Part shown: one piece after another, positions 16,138 to 24,908 of the stretch
How positions within the stretch are numbered: the first letter of the stretch is position 1
How the letters are laid out: each line of letters begins with the position of its first letter
Assembly: GCA_005878515.1 (NCBI GenBank)
Contig: VBLZ01000097.1
Coordinates: 1-64,000, forward strand
DNA: 64,000 nt
Direction: 5' to 3'
Source: Methanobacteriota archaeon
Lineage (GTDB): Archaea; Thermoplasmatota; Thermoplasmata; RBG-16-68-12
Made by a program: the position numbers and the translations under genes
Notes under the pieces: generated by a model
Databases searched by the model: none
The model's input: the letters and a program-made list of their open reading frames with translations, nothing else
Told to the model about the DNA's origin: nothing

Positions 16138-16638
16138 TCAGTGCAGGACGACGGATTTGACGCCGTCCACCTGCTTGATCTGCGGGAGCAGTCGATCGGG
16201 TACCGGCGCCTCGGTCACGATGAATCCGTGCGGGTCATCGACGATTTCCGGATCGTCCATGATGACCTGACGGATCGAGATCCCCGCTTGCGCGATGATC
16301 GCCGCGACCCCGGCCAGGATGCCGGGCTTGGAGGCGTTCGTCGGGACGATCTCGATCGCGCCCCAGTTCATCAGCGGCGCGATTTCGCGCAGGTGGCAGA
16401 CCGGCCGGAGGGCGTCGAAGAACGACCGCAGCTCGTCATTCTTGTCGATCGTGTCGACGGTCGCGGTCACGACGCGCCGGTCGACGCCGGCGGCGCGGGC
16501 CATCGCGGTGTCCGAGAGCTTGATCTCGGCGGCGTAGACGCTCCCCTCGTGGACGCGCAGGCCGTACATGACCATGAGCTGCGCGACCTTCTCCTGCGCC
16601 GGGAATCCTTTGAAGTAGTGACGAAATCGCGCCCACAT
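16138..16638 (-). CDS. ACT-domain regulator of amino-acid metabolism (COG2150-like)
   Basis: The 166-residue protein has an N-terminal helix-turn-helix-like region (KVAQLMVMYGLRV, AMARAAGVDRRVVTATVDTI) and a C-terminal ACT domain (AIEIVPTNASKPGILAGVAA near residues 91-110, ISIRQVIMDDPEIVDDPHGF). Archaeal proteins of this kind are predicted regulators that sense amino acids. It is divergent from trpB2 with 132 bases between the start codons, so a link to tryptophan metabolism is a reasonable inference from position, not shown by the sequence. Confidence 0.8.
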   Translation of the reverse strand: MWARFRHYFKGFPAQEKVAQLMVMYGLRVHEGSVYAAEIKLSDTAMARAAGVDRRVVTATVDTIDKNDELRSFFDALRPVCHLREIAPLMNWGAIEIVPTNASKPGILAGVAAIIAQAGISIRQVIMDDPEIVDDPHGFIVTEAPVPDRLLPQIKQVDGVKSVVLH

Positions 16639-16726
16639 GCTCTCGGCCCAATGTACGGAAGGGTGCTCTAAGGGTTAATGTTTCCGTCTTGGAATGTAAT
16701 TTCATGTACGATGACGAACAGAATCG

Positions 16727-16734
16727 TTATATAT
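16727..16734 (+). promoter_or_regulatory. TATA box of trpB2
   Basis: TTATATAT sits in an otherwise GC-rich region 37-44 bp upstream of the ATG at 16771, with GGTGAG eight bases before the start codon. It supports the downstream ATG over an upstream in-frame ATG at 16678. Confidence 0.55.
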
Positions 16735-16770
16735 TGTCCAAATAATCCTGAGCCGGGATCGGTGAGACTG

Positions 16771-18108
16771 ATGCAGGCGATTCGAGCAGAACCGACCGGG
16801 GCGAGCGACGTGAAAATCCTCCTCGACGTGGACGACCTGCCGCGGGCCTGGTACAACATCCTCCCGGACCTCCCCGCGCCCTTCCCGCCGTACCTCCACC
16901 CGGGGACGAAGGAGCCGGTGCCGCCGCAGGCGTTCGAGCCGCTATTCCCAAAGGAGCTCATCCGCCAGGAGATGAGTCCGAACCGGGCCGAGCCGATTCC
17001 GGACGAGCTTCGGGAAGCGTACTTCCGCCTGGGCCGGCCGACGCCGCTGTACCGAGCGAAACGGCTCGAGGCGTTCCTCAAGACGACGGCACGGATTTAC
17101 TACAAGCGGGAGGACCTCTCGCCGGTCGGCTCGCACAAGCCCAACACCGCGTTCGCCCAAGCCTTCTTCGCCGCCCGGGAAGGGGTCGAGGCCCTCGCCA
17201 CGGAGACCGGTGCGGGTCAATGGGGATCCGCCCTCGCGCTCGCGACGAACTACTTCGGACTGAAGGCGAAGGTGTTCATGGTGCGCGTTTCGTACGACCA
17301 AAAACCGTACCGCAAGTACGTCATGAACCTGTACGGAGCCGACGTCATCCCGAGTCCGAGCGATCAGACGAACGTCGGGAAGAAGTTCCTGGCGCAAGAC
17401 CCGGACCATCCGGGGTCCCTCGGGATCGCAATCTCCGAAGCGATCGAGGCCGCGGTCACCGGGAAGAACACGAAGTATTCGCTGGGCAGCGTCCTGAACC
17501 ACGTCCTGATGCACCAGACGATCATCGGCCTCGAGGTGCAGAAGCAGTTCGAGCTGGCGGACATCACGCCCGACTTCATGGTCGGCAGCGTCGGCGGGGG
17601 CTCGAACTTCGCGGGCTTCACATATCCGATGATCGGCGAGCGGATCCACGGCAACGTCGAGACGCGGTTCGTCGCGGTCGAACCGGAATCGGTCCCCTCG
17701 ATGACGCAAGGCCGTTACGAATACGACTTCGGAGACACGGGGGAGATGACGCCGCTCGTGAAGATGCACACCCTGGGCCATACGTTCGTCCCGCCGCGGA
17801 TCCACGCGGGCGGCCTGCGGTACCACGGGACCGCCGCGACCCTTAGCGTCCTGCTGGACTCGGGGCTGGTCGAGCCGCGCGCGGTGGGCCAGCTCGGGAC
17901 GTTCCAGGCGGGCGAAATCTTCGCGAAGACCGAAGGGCTGATCCCGGCCCCGGAGACGTGCCATGCGATTCGCGGCGCGATCGACCTCGCGCTCGAGGCG
18001 AAGGAGCGGCACGAGGAGACCGTCATTGCCTTCAACTACAGCGGCCACGGCCTGCTGGACCTCGAAGGCTACCGCCAGTTCATGGAGGGCAACCTGAAGA
18101 ACAACTGA
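16771..18108 (+). CDS. trpB2: Tryptophan synthase beta-like PLP enzyme (TrpB2 type)
   Basis: This PLP enzyme condenses indole and serine to tryptophan. The 445-residue length and the N-terminal extension (VKILLDVDDLPRAWYNILPD near residues 14-33) are typical of the TrpB2 subgroup, which often lacks a TrpA partner. The PLP lysine is in VGSHKPNTAFAQAF, the phosphate-binding Gly-rich loop is VGSVGGGSNF, and the metal/allosteric segment ETGAGQWGSALA is intact. No trpA is nearby. The divergent ACT-domain gene may regulate it. A 7-base T run follows 44 bases after the stop. Confidence 0.93.
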   Translation: MQAIRAEPTGASDVKILLDVDDLPRAWYNILPDLPAPFPPYLHPGTKEPVPPQAFEPLFPKELIRQEMSPNRAEPIPDELREAYFRLGRPTPLYRAKRLEAFLKTTARIYYKREDLSPVGSHKPNTAFAQAFFAAREGVEALATETGAGQWGSALALATNYFGLKAKVFMVRVSYDQKPYRKYVMNLYGADVIPSPSDQTNVGKKFLAQDPDHPGSLGIAISEAIEAAVTGKNTKYSLGSVLNHVLMHQTIIGLEVQKQFELADITPDFMVGSVGGGSNFAGFTYPMIGERIHGNVETRFVAVEPESVPSMTQGRYEYDFGDTGEMTPLVKMHTLGHTFVPPRIHAGGLRYHGTAATLSVLLDSGLVEPRAVGQLGTFQAGEIFAKTEGLIPAPETCHAIRGAIDLALEAKERHEETVIAFNYSGHGLLDLEGYRQFMEGNLKNN

Positions 18109-18134
18109 ACACCGGAAGTAAGTCGGCTCCATCG

Positions 18135-18191
18135 CCTGGCGCCAACTCTTCCTTTTTTTCCTCAATGCGGAAAGTCATCAATGGCGCCAGG
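18135..18191. repeat. Perfect 10-bp inverted repeat of palindromic TGGCGCCA units
   Basis: CCTGGCGCCA at 18135-18144 and TGGCGCCAGG at 18182-18191 are perfect inverted copies, and each contains the self-palindrome TGGCGCCA. The spacer holds a T-rich tract (seven T at 18153-18159) that could end the trpB2 transcript. The right arm lies 51 bp upstream of hyuA, so the pair could also be a regulator-binding operator. Confidence 0.6.
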
Positions 18192-18241
18192 TCCCAATCC
18201 ACTCGAGTCAAAGACATGAGCCGCCAACGCCATCCGCCGTC

Positions 18242-20173
18242 GTGGACGTCGGAGTGGATGTCGGCGGCACCTTCACCGACTTCGTTGGGTTTCGTGGCCG
18301 CGACGTCGTGACGAGAAAGTTGCCGAGCACGACCAATCCCGAGCAAGCGGTCATCGAGGGAATGCAGGACCTGGGCGCGGCGGGCATGGCCCATGGCACC
18401 ACGGTTGCGACGAACGCGATCCTGGAGCGGGAAGGAGCCCGCACGGCATTCGTGACGACCGCCGGTTTCGAGCATCTTCTCCTGATCGGCCGTCAGAATC
18501 GGCCTTCCCTTTACGACCTCCGAATCACCCGGCCTCCGCCTGCCATCCCGAGGGAGCGATGCTTTGGGCTCGCGGAACGGGTGGACGCGCACGGACGGGT
18601 CCTCCGAGTCCCGACGGACCGCGACTTGGAGGAGCTGGCTCGAAAAGTTCGATCAAGTGGGGCCGAGTCGGTCGCAGTCTCCCTCCTCTTCTCGTTCCTC
18701 CATCCGGCGCACGAGCGACGCGTTGCGAAAGCGCTCGCCGGCCTGTCAGTTTCCACGAGTCACGAGGTGCTCGCCGAGTTTCGCGAATTCGAGCGATCGT
18801 CGACCACGGCCCTCGACGCCTACGTGAAACCACTCGTCATTCGATACCTCCAATCCCTCGAGAAGGCCGTCCGCGGCGAGTTCCACGTAATGAAATCATC
18901 CGGCGGGGTGGTCTCCCATCGAGCCATTGTGCGCCGACCTGTCGACATGATCCTGAGCGGACCGGCGGGCGGAGTCGCGGCAGCGGTCGCGGTGGCTCGG
19001 GCGACCGGCCAGGGAAATCTTCTGACGTTCGACATGGGTGGCACGAGCGCGGACTTCTCGACAATCGTCCGCGGTGCTGCCAGTTGGACGACCGAGGCCA
19101 TGATCGACGCGTTCCCGCTCGCGATTCCCGTCATTGACATCGAGTCGGTCGGAGCGGGCGGTGGGAGCATCGCCTGGATCGATGCCGGCCGCGCCTTGCG
19201 GGTCGGGCCGCAGAGCGCGGGCGCGACACCCGGCCCGATTGCCTATGGAAACGGGGGCACGTCGGTGACCGTCTCCGATGTCGATTTGGCCGGAGGCTCG
19301 CTCGGACCGCATCTGCTCGGGGGCCGCCTTCCGCTGCGGGAAGATCTCGCCGCGAAAGGGATCGCGCGTCTTGCGGACGAGTTGCATCTCTCCTCCGACG
19401 AAACGATCCTCGGAGTACAACACGTCGTCCGCGCGACCATGGCGAAGGCGATGCGCATCATCTTGGCCCGGCGCGGACTCGACCCTCGGGACTTTGCGCT
19501 CCTCGCATTCGGCGGGGCCGGTCCGATGCACGCGGCAGCTTTGGCACGAGAACTCCGGATTCCTCGCATCCTGGTGCCCTTCCTCCCGGGAGCCTTTTCC
19601 GCGTACGGGATCCTGATCTCGCCGATCCAGCTGGAATATAGCCGGACCGTCGTCCGACCCTTAGACCGTGCAGGGCCTACAATCGGGGAAACGGTCACGG
19701 CATTCCGGTCTCGGGCCGTCCGGGCGCTACGCCAAGAACACCACGATTCCCTCCAGGCGGTGGTCGAGGCGAGCCTCGACCTTCGGTACCAGGGACAGAG
19801 CTACGAGATCAACGTCCCGGTTCGCGGCGATCTCGCGCGCACATTCCGGAGGGAGCACCGCCGGCGGTACGGATATGCCTCGCGGGAAGAACGGATCGAA
19901 CTCGTCACCGTGCGTCTGAAGGTTCGGGTCCCGCGCCGCGTCACCTTCCCGCGGTCGCAGGGGGTTGGGCCGCCGAGGATCGCCCGTCGGCGGGTCTTGT
20001 TCGATGACGGATGGTCGGAGGTCTCCGTGTTCGACCGCGAATCGATCCCCGTTGGGTTCGAACAGACGGGTCCCGCGATTGTCGCGGAGGACCACGCGAC
20101 GACCGTAGTGCCGCCGGGAGCGACATTCCGCATTCGTCCTCGCGGGCTCATCGAGATCGAGGTGGCGCCGTGA
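18242..20173 (+). CDS. hyuA: Hydantoinase/oxoprolinase subunit A
   Basis: HyuA proteins form the ATP-dependent half of enzymes that open cyclic amides such as 5-oxoproline or hydantoins, or that carboxylate ketones. The 643-residue product starts at GTG with the actin/hexokinase-type phosphate loop VGVDVGGTFTDFVGF (residues 3-17), and has LTFDMGGTSADFSTI near 259-273 and GAGGGSIAWIDAG near 300-312. It lies immediately upstream of hyuB with a GTGA overlap. The actual substrate cannot be read from sequence. An inverted repeat lies in the leader region. Confidence 0.9.
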   Translation: MDVGVDVGGTFTDFVGFRGRDVVTRKLPSTTNPEQAVIEGMQDLGAAGMAHGTTVATNAILEREGARTAFVTTAGFEHLLLIGRQNRPSLYDLRITRPPPAIPRERCFGLAERVDAHGRVLRVPTDRDLEELARKVRSSGAESVAVSLLFSFLHPAHERRVAKALAGLSVSTSHEVLAEFREFERSSTTALDAYVKPLVIRYLQSLEKAVRGEFHVMKSSGGVVSHRAIVRRPVDMILSGPAGGVAAAVAVARATGQGNLLTFDMGGTSADFSTIVRGAASWTTEAMIDAFPLAIPVIDIESVGAGGGSIAWIDAGRALRVGPQSAGATPGPIAYGNGGTSVTVSDVDLAGGSLGPHLLGGRLPLREDLAAKGIARLADELHLSSDETILGVQHVVRATMAKAMRIILARRGLDPRDFALLAFGGAGPMHAAALARELRIPRILVPFLPGAFSAYGILISPIQLEYSRTVVRPLDRAGPTIGETVTAFRSRAVRALRQEHHDSLQAVVEASLDLRYQGQSYEINVPVRGDLARTFRREHRRRYGYASREERIELVTVRLKVRVPRRVTFPRSQGVGPPRIARRRVLFDDGWSEVSVFDRESIPVGFEQTGPAIVAEDHATTVVPPGATFRIRPRGLIEIEVAP

Positions 20174-21744
20174 ACCCGGCGGATCTGGAGATCCTGCAGA
20201 CCGGGTTGTCGTTCATCCCGGAGGAGATGGGAGTCGCGCTTCGCCGGACCGCGTACTCCCCGAACATCAAGGAACGAATGGATGCGAGCTGTGCGCTCTT
20301 CGACGCCGAGGGACGCATCGTGGCCCAGGCGGAGCACATCCCGGTCCACCTCGGTTCGATGCCCGTCGCGGTCGACGCCGCGATGCGGGATTTCCCGGGA
20401 ACCCTCCGAGAAGGAGATCAGATCATCCTGAACGATCCGTACCGGGGCGGCACGCACCTCCCGGACGTCACGCTCATCCGACCCGTGTTCGTGCGCCAGC
20501 TGATCATCGGATTCGCGGTGAACCGCGCGCATCACGCCGACATCGGCGGAAGAGTGCCGGGCTCGATGCCAGCGACCGCGATGCGCCTCGAAGACGAAGG
20601 ACTGGTCTTGGAGCCGCAGAAGGTCATGGACCGCGGACGGGAGCGGCAGGCGGTCGTCGAGCGATTCCGCCAGGAGACCATGTATCCCGCGGAGAGACTG
20701 GGCGACCTCCGGGCACAGATCGCGGCGAATGAGCTGGGAGCTCGCCGCCTCGTCGAACTCGCGGAACGCATCGGTGTCGCGAATCTCCGGACCTCGATCG
20801 AGGAGCTCCTCGACTATGGGGAGCGGCGGGTGCGCGCGTCGATTGGCGAGCTGCCTCGCGGGACCTGGTCCGCCGAGGACTTCATGGAAGGCGCCTCGCC
20901 GGACGAGCCCGATCGAATCCGGATCCGTGCGGAGATCACGATTGGCGGATCCGGCATCGCGGTGGACTTCGAGGGAACCGATCGGCAAGTCGCCGGGAAC
21001 CTGAACGCTCCATTCGCCGTGACGCTGAGCGCCACCTCGTACGTGATGCGCTGCCTGACGGATCCGGACGCGCCGCGAAACGCGGGAGCGCTCCGTCCTC
21101 TGCGGGTCTTGGCGAAGGAAGGGAGCTTGGTGAGGCCGCGCCCTCCCGCCGCCGTGGCCGCGGGGAACGTCGAGACCTCGCAACGAATCGTGGACGTCCT
21201 GTTCCTCGCGCTGTCGGAGCCGCTCGCCGAAACGGTCCCCGCCCAAAGCCAAGGCACGATGAACAACGTGACGATCGGAGGACCCGATCCTCGACCGTTC
21301 TCGTACTACGAGACGATCGCGGGTGGCGAGGGCGCGCTCCCGTACCGCCCGGGGATGGCGGGCGTCCATACGCACATGACGAACACACGCAACACACCGA
21401 TCGAAGCCCTCGAGTTCGCCTACCCGCTTCGCATCGAGGAGTATCGGCTCATCCCAGGGACCGGCGGCCGAGGCCAGCATTCCGGCGGCGACGGCATTCG
21501 CCGTTCGGTTCGACTCCTCGCGCGCAAAGGCACCGCCTCGATCCTCTCGGAACGTCGTGCCCTTCGGCCGAAAGGTCTCGAAGGCGGAGATGATGGCCGC
21601 CCCGGGAAGAACCTGCTCGTGCGGAGGGGCCGGCGTCACGGGTTGCCCGCGAAGGTGACGCTCGAACTTCGGCTTGGCGACCTGCTCGTGATCGAGACCC
21701 CCGGAGGCGGAGGATGGGGACCGCCGGAGCGCCGACGTCGTTGA
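20170..21744 (+). CDS. hyuB: Hydantoinase/oxoprolinase subunit B
   Basis: The 524-residue protein begins at GTG with PADLEILQTGLSFIPEEMG and has the family stretches YSPNIKERMDASCALFD, NDPYRGGTHLPDV (metal-site region), NRAHHADIGG with conserved His residues near 121-122, and SGGDGIRRSVRLL near the C-terminus. It partners HyuA. The start overlaps the hyuA stop by four bases, showing tight coupling. A hairpin and then a TctA-like permease gene follow, so the substrate may be a carboxylate taken up by that permease; this is inference. Confidence 0.9.
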   Translation: MNPADLEILQTGLSFIPEEMGVALRRTAYSPNIKERMDASCALFDAEGRIVAQAEHIPVHLGSMPVAVDAAMRDFPGTLREGDQIILNDPYRGGTHLPDVTLIRPVFVRQLIIGFAVNRAHHADIGGRVPGSMPATAMRLEDEGLVLEPQKVMDRGRERQAVVERFRQETMYPAERLGDLRAQIAANELGARRLVELAERIGVANLRTSIEELLDYGERRVRASIGELPRGTWSAEDFMEGASPDEPDRIRIRAEITIGGSGIAVDFEGTDRQVAGNLNAPFAVTLSATSYVMRCLTDPDAPRNAGALRPLRVLAKEGSLVRPRPPAAVAAGNVETSQRIVDVLFLALSEPLAETVPAQSQGTMNNVTIGGPDPRPFSYYETIAGGEGALPYRPGMAGVHTHMTNTRNTPIEALEFAYPLRIEEYRLIPGTGGRGQHSGGDGIRRSVRLLARKGTASILSERRALRPKGLEGGDDGRPGKNLLVRRGRRHGLPAKVTLELRLGDLLVIETPGGGGWGPPERRRR

Positions 21745-21751
21745 GTGTAGC

Positions 21752-21772
21752 CTACGTGCACCGGACACGTAG
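21752..21772 (+). terminator. Stem-loop between hyuB and the permease gene
   Basis: CTACGTG and CACGTAG form a perfect 7-bp stem with a 7-base loop, starting eight bases after the hyuB stop. There is no T run, so it may be a processing or stabilising hairpin or a protein site rather than a true terminator. Confidence 0.4.
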
Positions 21773-21798
21773 ACCTGAATGCGCGCAGATTTCCCGTC

Positions 21799-23130
21799 GT
21801 GACCCCGTTCGGTTTCGTCGCGGGCTTTCTCATCCTGACAGTCCTCGGCCTCCTGGCGGGTGCGTTGACGGGACTGTCGCCCGGACTTCACGTCAACAAC
21901 GTGGCGGCCCTCGTCCTGGCAACACAGGCCGCGTGGACGAGCTTCGTTGCGACCCTCGTCCCGGACGTCGCGTCCGAGCCGGAGACGATGGGCCTTCTGC
22001 TGTCCTGTTTCCTCCTCGCGGCCGCGGGGAGCCACGCGGTCTTCGACTTCATCCCGGCCGTGTTCCTCGGGGCGCCGACGGAAGATACGGCTCTCGCCAC
22101 CCTTCCCGGGCACCGTCTCCTCCTGGTGGGCCAGGGTGCGAAAGCGGTCGCGCTCGCCGCCCGCGGCGCATTGCTGGGGACCGCGTTCGCGGTCGTCGCC
22201 CTGGTCCCACTGCGGTTCCTCCTGGCAGATCCGGTTCATCTCGCGGACCTCTTCCGACCGTGGGCCCCGGCGTTCCTGGTGTTCGTCCTGGCGGCCGTCC
22301 TCGCTTCCGAATCGCGCGGACGGAACCGCGTCCGCCGGTTGGCTCGGGCTGTGTGGGTCCAGGCACTGGCCGCCGGCCTCGGGATCGCGGTCCTCCGAGG
22401 GCCGGGCCTCGTCGCTCCTGACGCGGTCCTCTTCCCGCTCTTTTCCGGACTCTTCGGCATTCCGAGTCTGCTCCTCGGGCTGCGCGCTCGGCCCGGTTCG
22501 ATTCCATACCAACGGGTGGAACCGCTCCGAGCCTTGTCCACGGAGGATGCGCGGAGCGCCCTACGGGGCACTCTCGCCGGAGCGAGCGTGTCGTGGCTTC
22601 CTGGCCTGAGCGGCGGAGCGGCCGCGACCCTTGCATCGGTCGGCACACGGAAGACCGTCGGACCGAGTCAGTTCATGGTTGTGATGGGCGCGGTCTCCAC
22701 GTCCACCGCGCTTCTCAGTGTCGCCGTCCTCTTCATGATTCACCGGGCCCGCAGCGGGGCCGCCGCCGCGGTCCGCGGACTGAGCGGAGATCTTCCCCCG
22801 TGGCCGTCCGTGTGGGCGACCCCGACGTCGCTGATCCTCCTCGTCGCCTCGGCCGTCCTGGCGACGGCGATGGCGGCGCCGCTCGCCGCCCACCTCGGCC
22901 GCGGCGTTGCGCGTCGCTGGTCGAGTTCGAATCCGCGGAGGATCGCCGCGTTGTCGCTCCTCGCGGTCCTGATCCTCCTCGTGATCGCGACCGGTCCGGT
23001 CGGCATTGGGCTGGCCTGCCTCGCGGCGGTCGTCGGCCTCGTACCGATCGCGCTCCGGGTTCGTCGGGTGCACTTGATGGCGTCGCTCTTGGTCCCGGTC
23101 CTCTTGACCTATCTCGGTTCCGCGGCCTGA
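21799..23130 (+). CDS. TctA-like (tripartite tricarboxylate family) archaeal permease
   Basis: The 443-residue protein, starting at GTG, has about ten hydrophobic segments and two repeat-like Gly/Pro loops: GALTGLSPGLHVNNVAALVL near residues 21-40 and VSWLPGLSGGAAATLASVGT near 264-283. Those loops are the hallmark of TctA and of the archaeal COG1784 relatives, in which they form the transport core. No TctB or TctC partner is present, as is usual for the archaeal type. It follows hyuAB and precedes an HTH regulator on the same strand. Uptake of a carboxylate is a family inference. Confidence 0.8.
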   Translation: MTPFGFVAGFLILTVLGLLAGALTGLSPGLHVNNVAALVLATQAAWTSFVATLVPDVASEPETMGLLLSCFLLAAAGSHAVFDFIPAVFLGAPTEDTALATLPGHRLLLVGQGAKAVALAARGALLGTAFAVVALVPLRFLLADPVHLADLFRPWAPAFLVFVLAAVLASESRGRNRVRRLARAVWVQALAAGLGIAVLRGPGLVAPDAVLFPLFSGLFGIPSLLLGLRARPGSIPYQRVEPLRALSTEDARSALRGTLAGASVSWLPGLSGGAAATLASVGTRKTVGPSQFMVVMGAVSTSTALLSVAVLFMIHRARSGAAAAVRGLSGDLPPWPSVWATPTSLILLVASAVLATAMAAPLAAHLGRGVARRWSSSNPRRIAALSLLAVLILLVIATGPVGIGLACLAAVVGLVPIALRVRRVHLMASLLVPVLLTYLGSAA

Positions 23131-23187
23131 GGAAAGGATAATGCCTTCGCTGCCGCATTGAGCACCGGCGTGGCTGCGTCGAGGAAA

Positions 23188-24006
23188 ATGTCAAGCGCGG
23201 GATCACCGAACGTCCTTGGCAAGCTCTCGTACGTCCTCGCGAGCCGCCAGCGTGAGAAAGTCCTCGCGGCCGTGGTCCCGCGCCCGCAGACACCCGGGCA
23301 AATTGCGAAGCAGACGGGCCTTCATCTGTCCCACGTGAGCCGCACGCTGGGGGAGTTGTCGCGGACCGATCTCATCACGTGCCTATCCGGCGAACGCCGC
23401 GGGAAGTTGTACGCCGCCTCGAATCTCGGCCACGCCGTGTTCGCGGAGCTCGCGGACTCGCGCGGAGATCGACTCATCTCCCCGATGGCCCGGGGCAGTC
23501 ACTTCCACAACTACCACCACTGGATCGCGGTCCATCATGGAAAGGCGGCCGCGGACGAGGTGCTCATCGAGATCGGCCTGGATCCGGCGCACCTCGATGC
23601 GGAAGAATGGTATCCCCTGCGTGCGGCGCTCGACGTGCTCGACCAGATCGAGGCCCGGTTCGGAGACGGCACGTACGATACCATTCGTCGGATGGCCCGC
23701 GAAGAAGTGGGGAACTTCCCTTCCGTCCGGCGGCTCGTCCGCCGCGGGCTCCCGTTCCCGATTTTCCTGGAGCTCTCTCCGAACGCCTATGCGAGGGAGT
23801 ACAACCACGGCCGGCTCGAGGTGGATGTCCAAGAACGCCGGGCGGTGATGCGCAACTACGACTGGATGAGCAGCCCAGCGCGGTGCGCCGCCCGGCTCGG
23901 GGGGTACGAGGGGACGCTCACCCTGCTCGCAATGAACGGGACCGTCACGAAGGTCGCATGCATGTTGCGCGGAGCCCCGTACTGCGGCTATCGGATCGAC
24001 TGGTGA
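23188..24006 (+). CDS. Winged-helix regulator with a sensor-like C-terminal domain
   Basis: The 272-residue protein has an N-terminal winged helix (REKVLAAVVPRPQTPGQIAK, LHLSHVSRTLGELSRTDLIT) around residues 24-70 and a C-terminal region of about 180 residues ending YEGTLTLLAMNGTVTKVACM and then LRGAPYCGYRIDW. The second part resembles ligand-binding domains of the V4R/heme-NO-binding or DUF2378 type, but this is tentative. ATG at 23188 is preceded by GAGG; a TTG at 23158 is also in frame. As the last gene of the hyuAB-permease group it may regulate that group. Confidence 0.6.
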   Translation: MSSAGSPNVLGKLSYVLASRQREKVLAAVVPRPQTPGQIAKQTGLHLSHVSRTLGELSRTDLITCLSGERRGKLYAASNLGHAVFAELADSRGDRLISPMARGSHFHNYHHWIAVHHGKAAADEVLIEIGLDPAHLDAEEWYPLRAALDVLDQIEARFGDGTYDTIRRMAREEVGNFPSVRRLVRRGLPFPIFLELSPNAYAREYNHGRLEVDVQERRAVMRNYDWMSSPARCAARLGGYEGTLTLLAMNGTVTKVACMLRGAPYCGYRIDW

Positions 24007-24143
24007 GCGTCGGCCGGCATGACCCGAACGGAACATCGTCTGGTATCTAACTGGTAATTGGCATTATCCCCTACGATGCGCTCCGGGCAAGAGGCAGGGA
24101 TCCAGGGAAGCGACATCCTCGTTCGGAGGGATGCCTGCCGGTG

Positions 24144-24171
24144 CCCGTCCTCGCGGGGAGTCGTGGACGGG
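24144..24171. terminator. Hairpin in the convergent intergenic region
   Basis: CCCGTCC and GGACGGG form a 7-bp stem with a 14-base loop, followed by a pyrimidine-rich run (TCCCTTTCTT). It lies between the stop of the HTH gene (24006) and the convergent stop of nadM (24180), where terminators are expected. Confidence 0.35.
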
Positions 24172-24179
24172 TCCCTTTC

Positions 24180-24728
24180 TTACGGTTCCTCGTGATTCTC
24201 GCGGGTCCCGTACGGGGTCGAGTACTTGTGCGTCTCCCGGATCCGTTCGACGCCGTCGATCTCCTTGACATACTCGGCGACCACGGCCGGGACGAGGGAT
24301 TCCCAGTCGCCTCCTTTCAACATTCGCTGGCGGACGACGGTCCCGGAGAGCCGCTCGCGGTCCAACAGGGGGGGCGAGAGTACCTTGAGGCCGTGTTCCC
24401 GGAACAAGCGCACTACGAGATCCGAATTCGTGTAGACGCTGTCAAAGCGGGGCACGAGCGAGGTCACGTGGCTCACCCACACACTGTGGACGTGGGTGTC
24501 CGGGATCGGCACGATGTGATAGTTGTGGATCCCCTCCGCGTCGAGGGCCCGTTTGATCATCTCATATCGCTCGCCGGCGGTGAACGGATTCTCCCCGGTG
24601 TGGCTGTACTGGGCCGATCCGATCCCCACGATGATCTCGTCGTTCGACTCGAGGATCCGCTTCACGGTCGCGAGGTGACCCCGATGGAACGGCTGGAACC
24701 GACCGATGAAGAATGCGCGCCCGCTCAC
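24180..24728 (-). CDS. nadM: Nicotinamide-nucleotide adenylyltransferase
   Basis: NadM joins NMN with ATP to make NAD. The 182-residue protein starts at GTG and carries the nucleotidyltransferase motif FFIGRFQPFHRGHL (residues 5-18, with HRGH), the GIGSAQYSHTGENPFTAGER segment typical of archaeal NadM, and LLDRERLSGTVVRQRM in place of the ISSTxxR region. Its start overlaps the stop of the tiny Cys-rich gene upstream by four bases, and that gene lies directly after lonB, so the three form an apparent operon. Confidence 0.93.
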   Translation of the reverse strand: MSGRAFFIGRFQPFHRGHLATVKRILESNDEIIVGIGSAQYSHTGENPFTAGERYEMIKRALDAEGIHNYHIVPIPDTHVHSVWVSHVTSLVPRFDSVYTNSDLVVRLFREHGLKVLSPPLLDRERLSGTVVRQRMLKGGDWESLVPAVVAEYVKEIDGVERIRETHKYSTPYGTRENHEEP

Positions 24729-24880
24729 TCGTCGTCCTCTCCGAGGAAGTGGTCGATGTACGGGCACTCGATCGTCAAGAACATGCGGCAATGGACGCAC
24801 ATACCGTCGTCGTCCGCAGGTGCGAGGGCGGGGCTGGATTCATAACAGGGCATCGGTTCGGAGAACTCGGAGGGATCCAT
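24725..24880 (-). CDS. Tiny Cys-containing protein between lonB and nadM
   Basis: The 51-residue product is acidic and ends with GMCVHCRMFLTIECPYIDHF followed by LGEDDE; another Cys is near residue 11 (PMPCYESS). The CxxC and the further Cys suggest a small metal site. ATG at 24880 is the natural start and the stop overlaps the nadM start (GTGA), which argues that it is translated. No family is recognised. The position suggests a role linked to LonB proteolysis or NAD metabolism, but nothing in the sequence shows which. Confidence 0.65.
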   Translation of the reverse strand: MDPSEFSEPMPCYESSPALAPADDDGMCVHCRMFLTIECPYIDHFLGEDDE

Positions 24881-24908
24881 CGGACCTTCCAACGGTCTCT
24901 CCGGAATC

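Noticed and set aside
19801..22512. A 903-residue open frame on the minus strand opposite hyuA, hyuB and the permease gene
   Set aside because: It is an antisense shadow caused by the strong GC bias at third codon positions. It crosses three well-supported plus-strand genes, its residues are Arg/Glu/Asp-rich without domains, and it has no promoter or ribosome-binding site.
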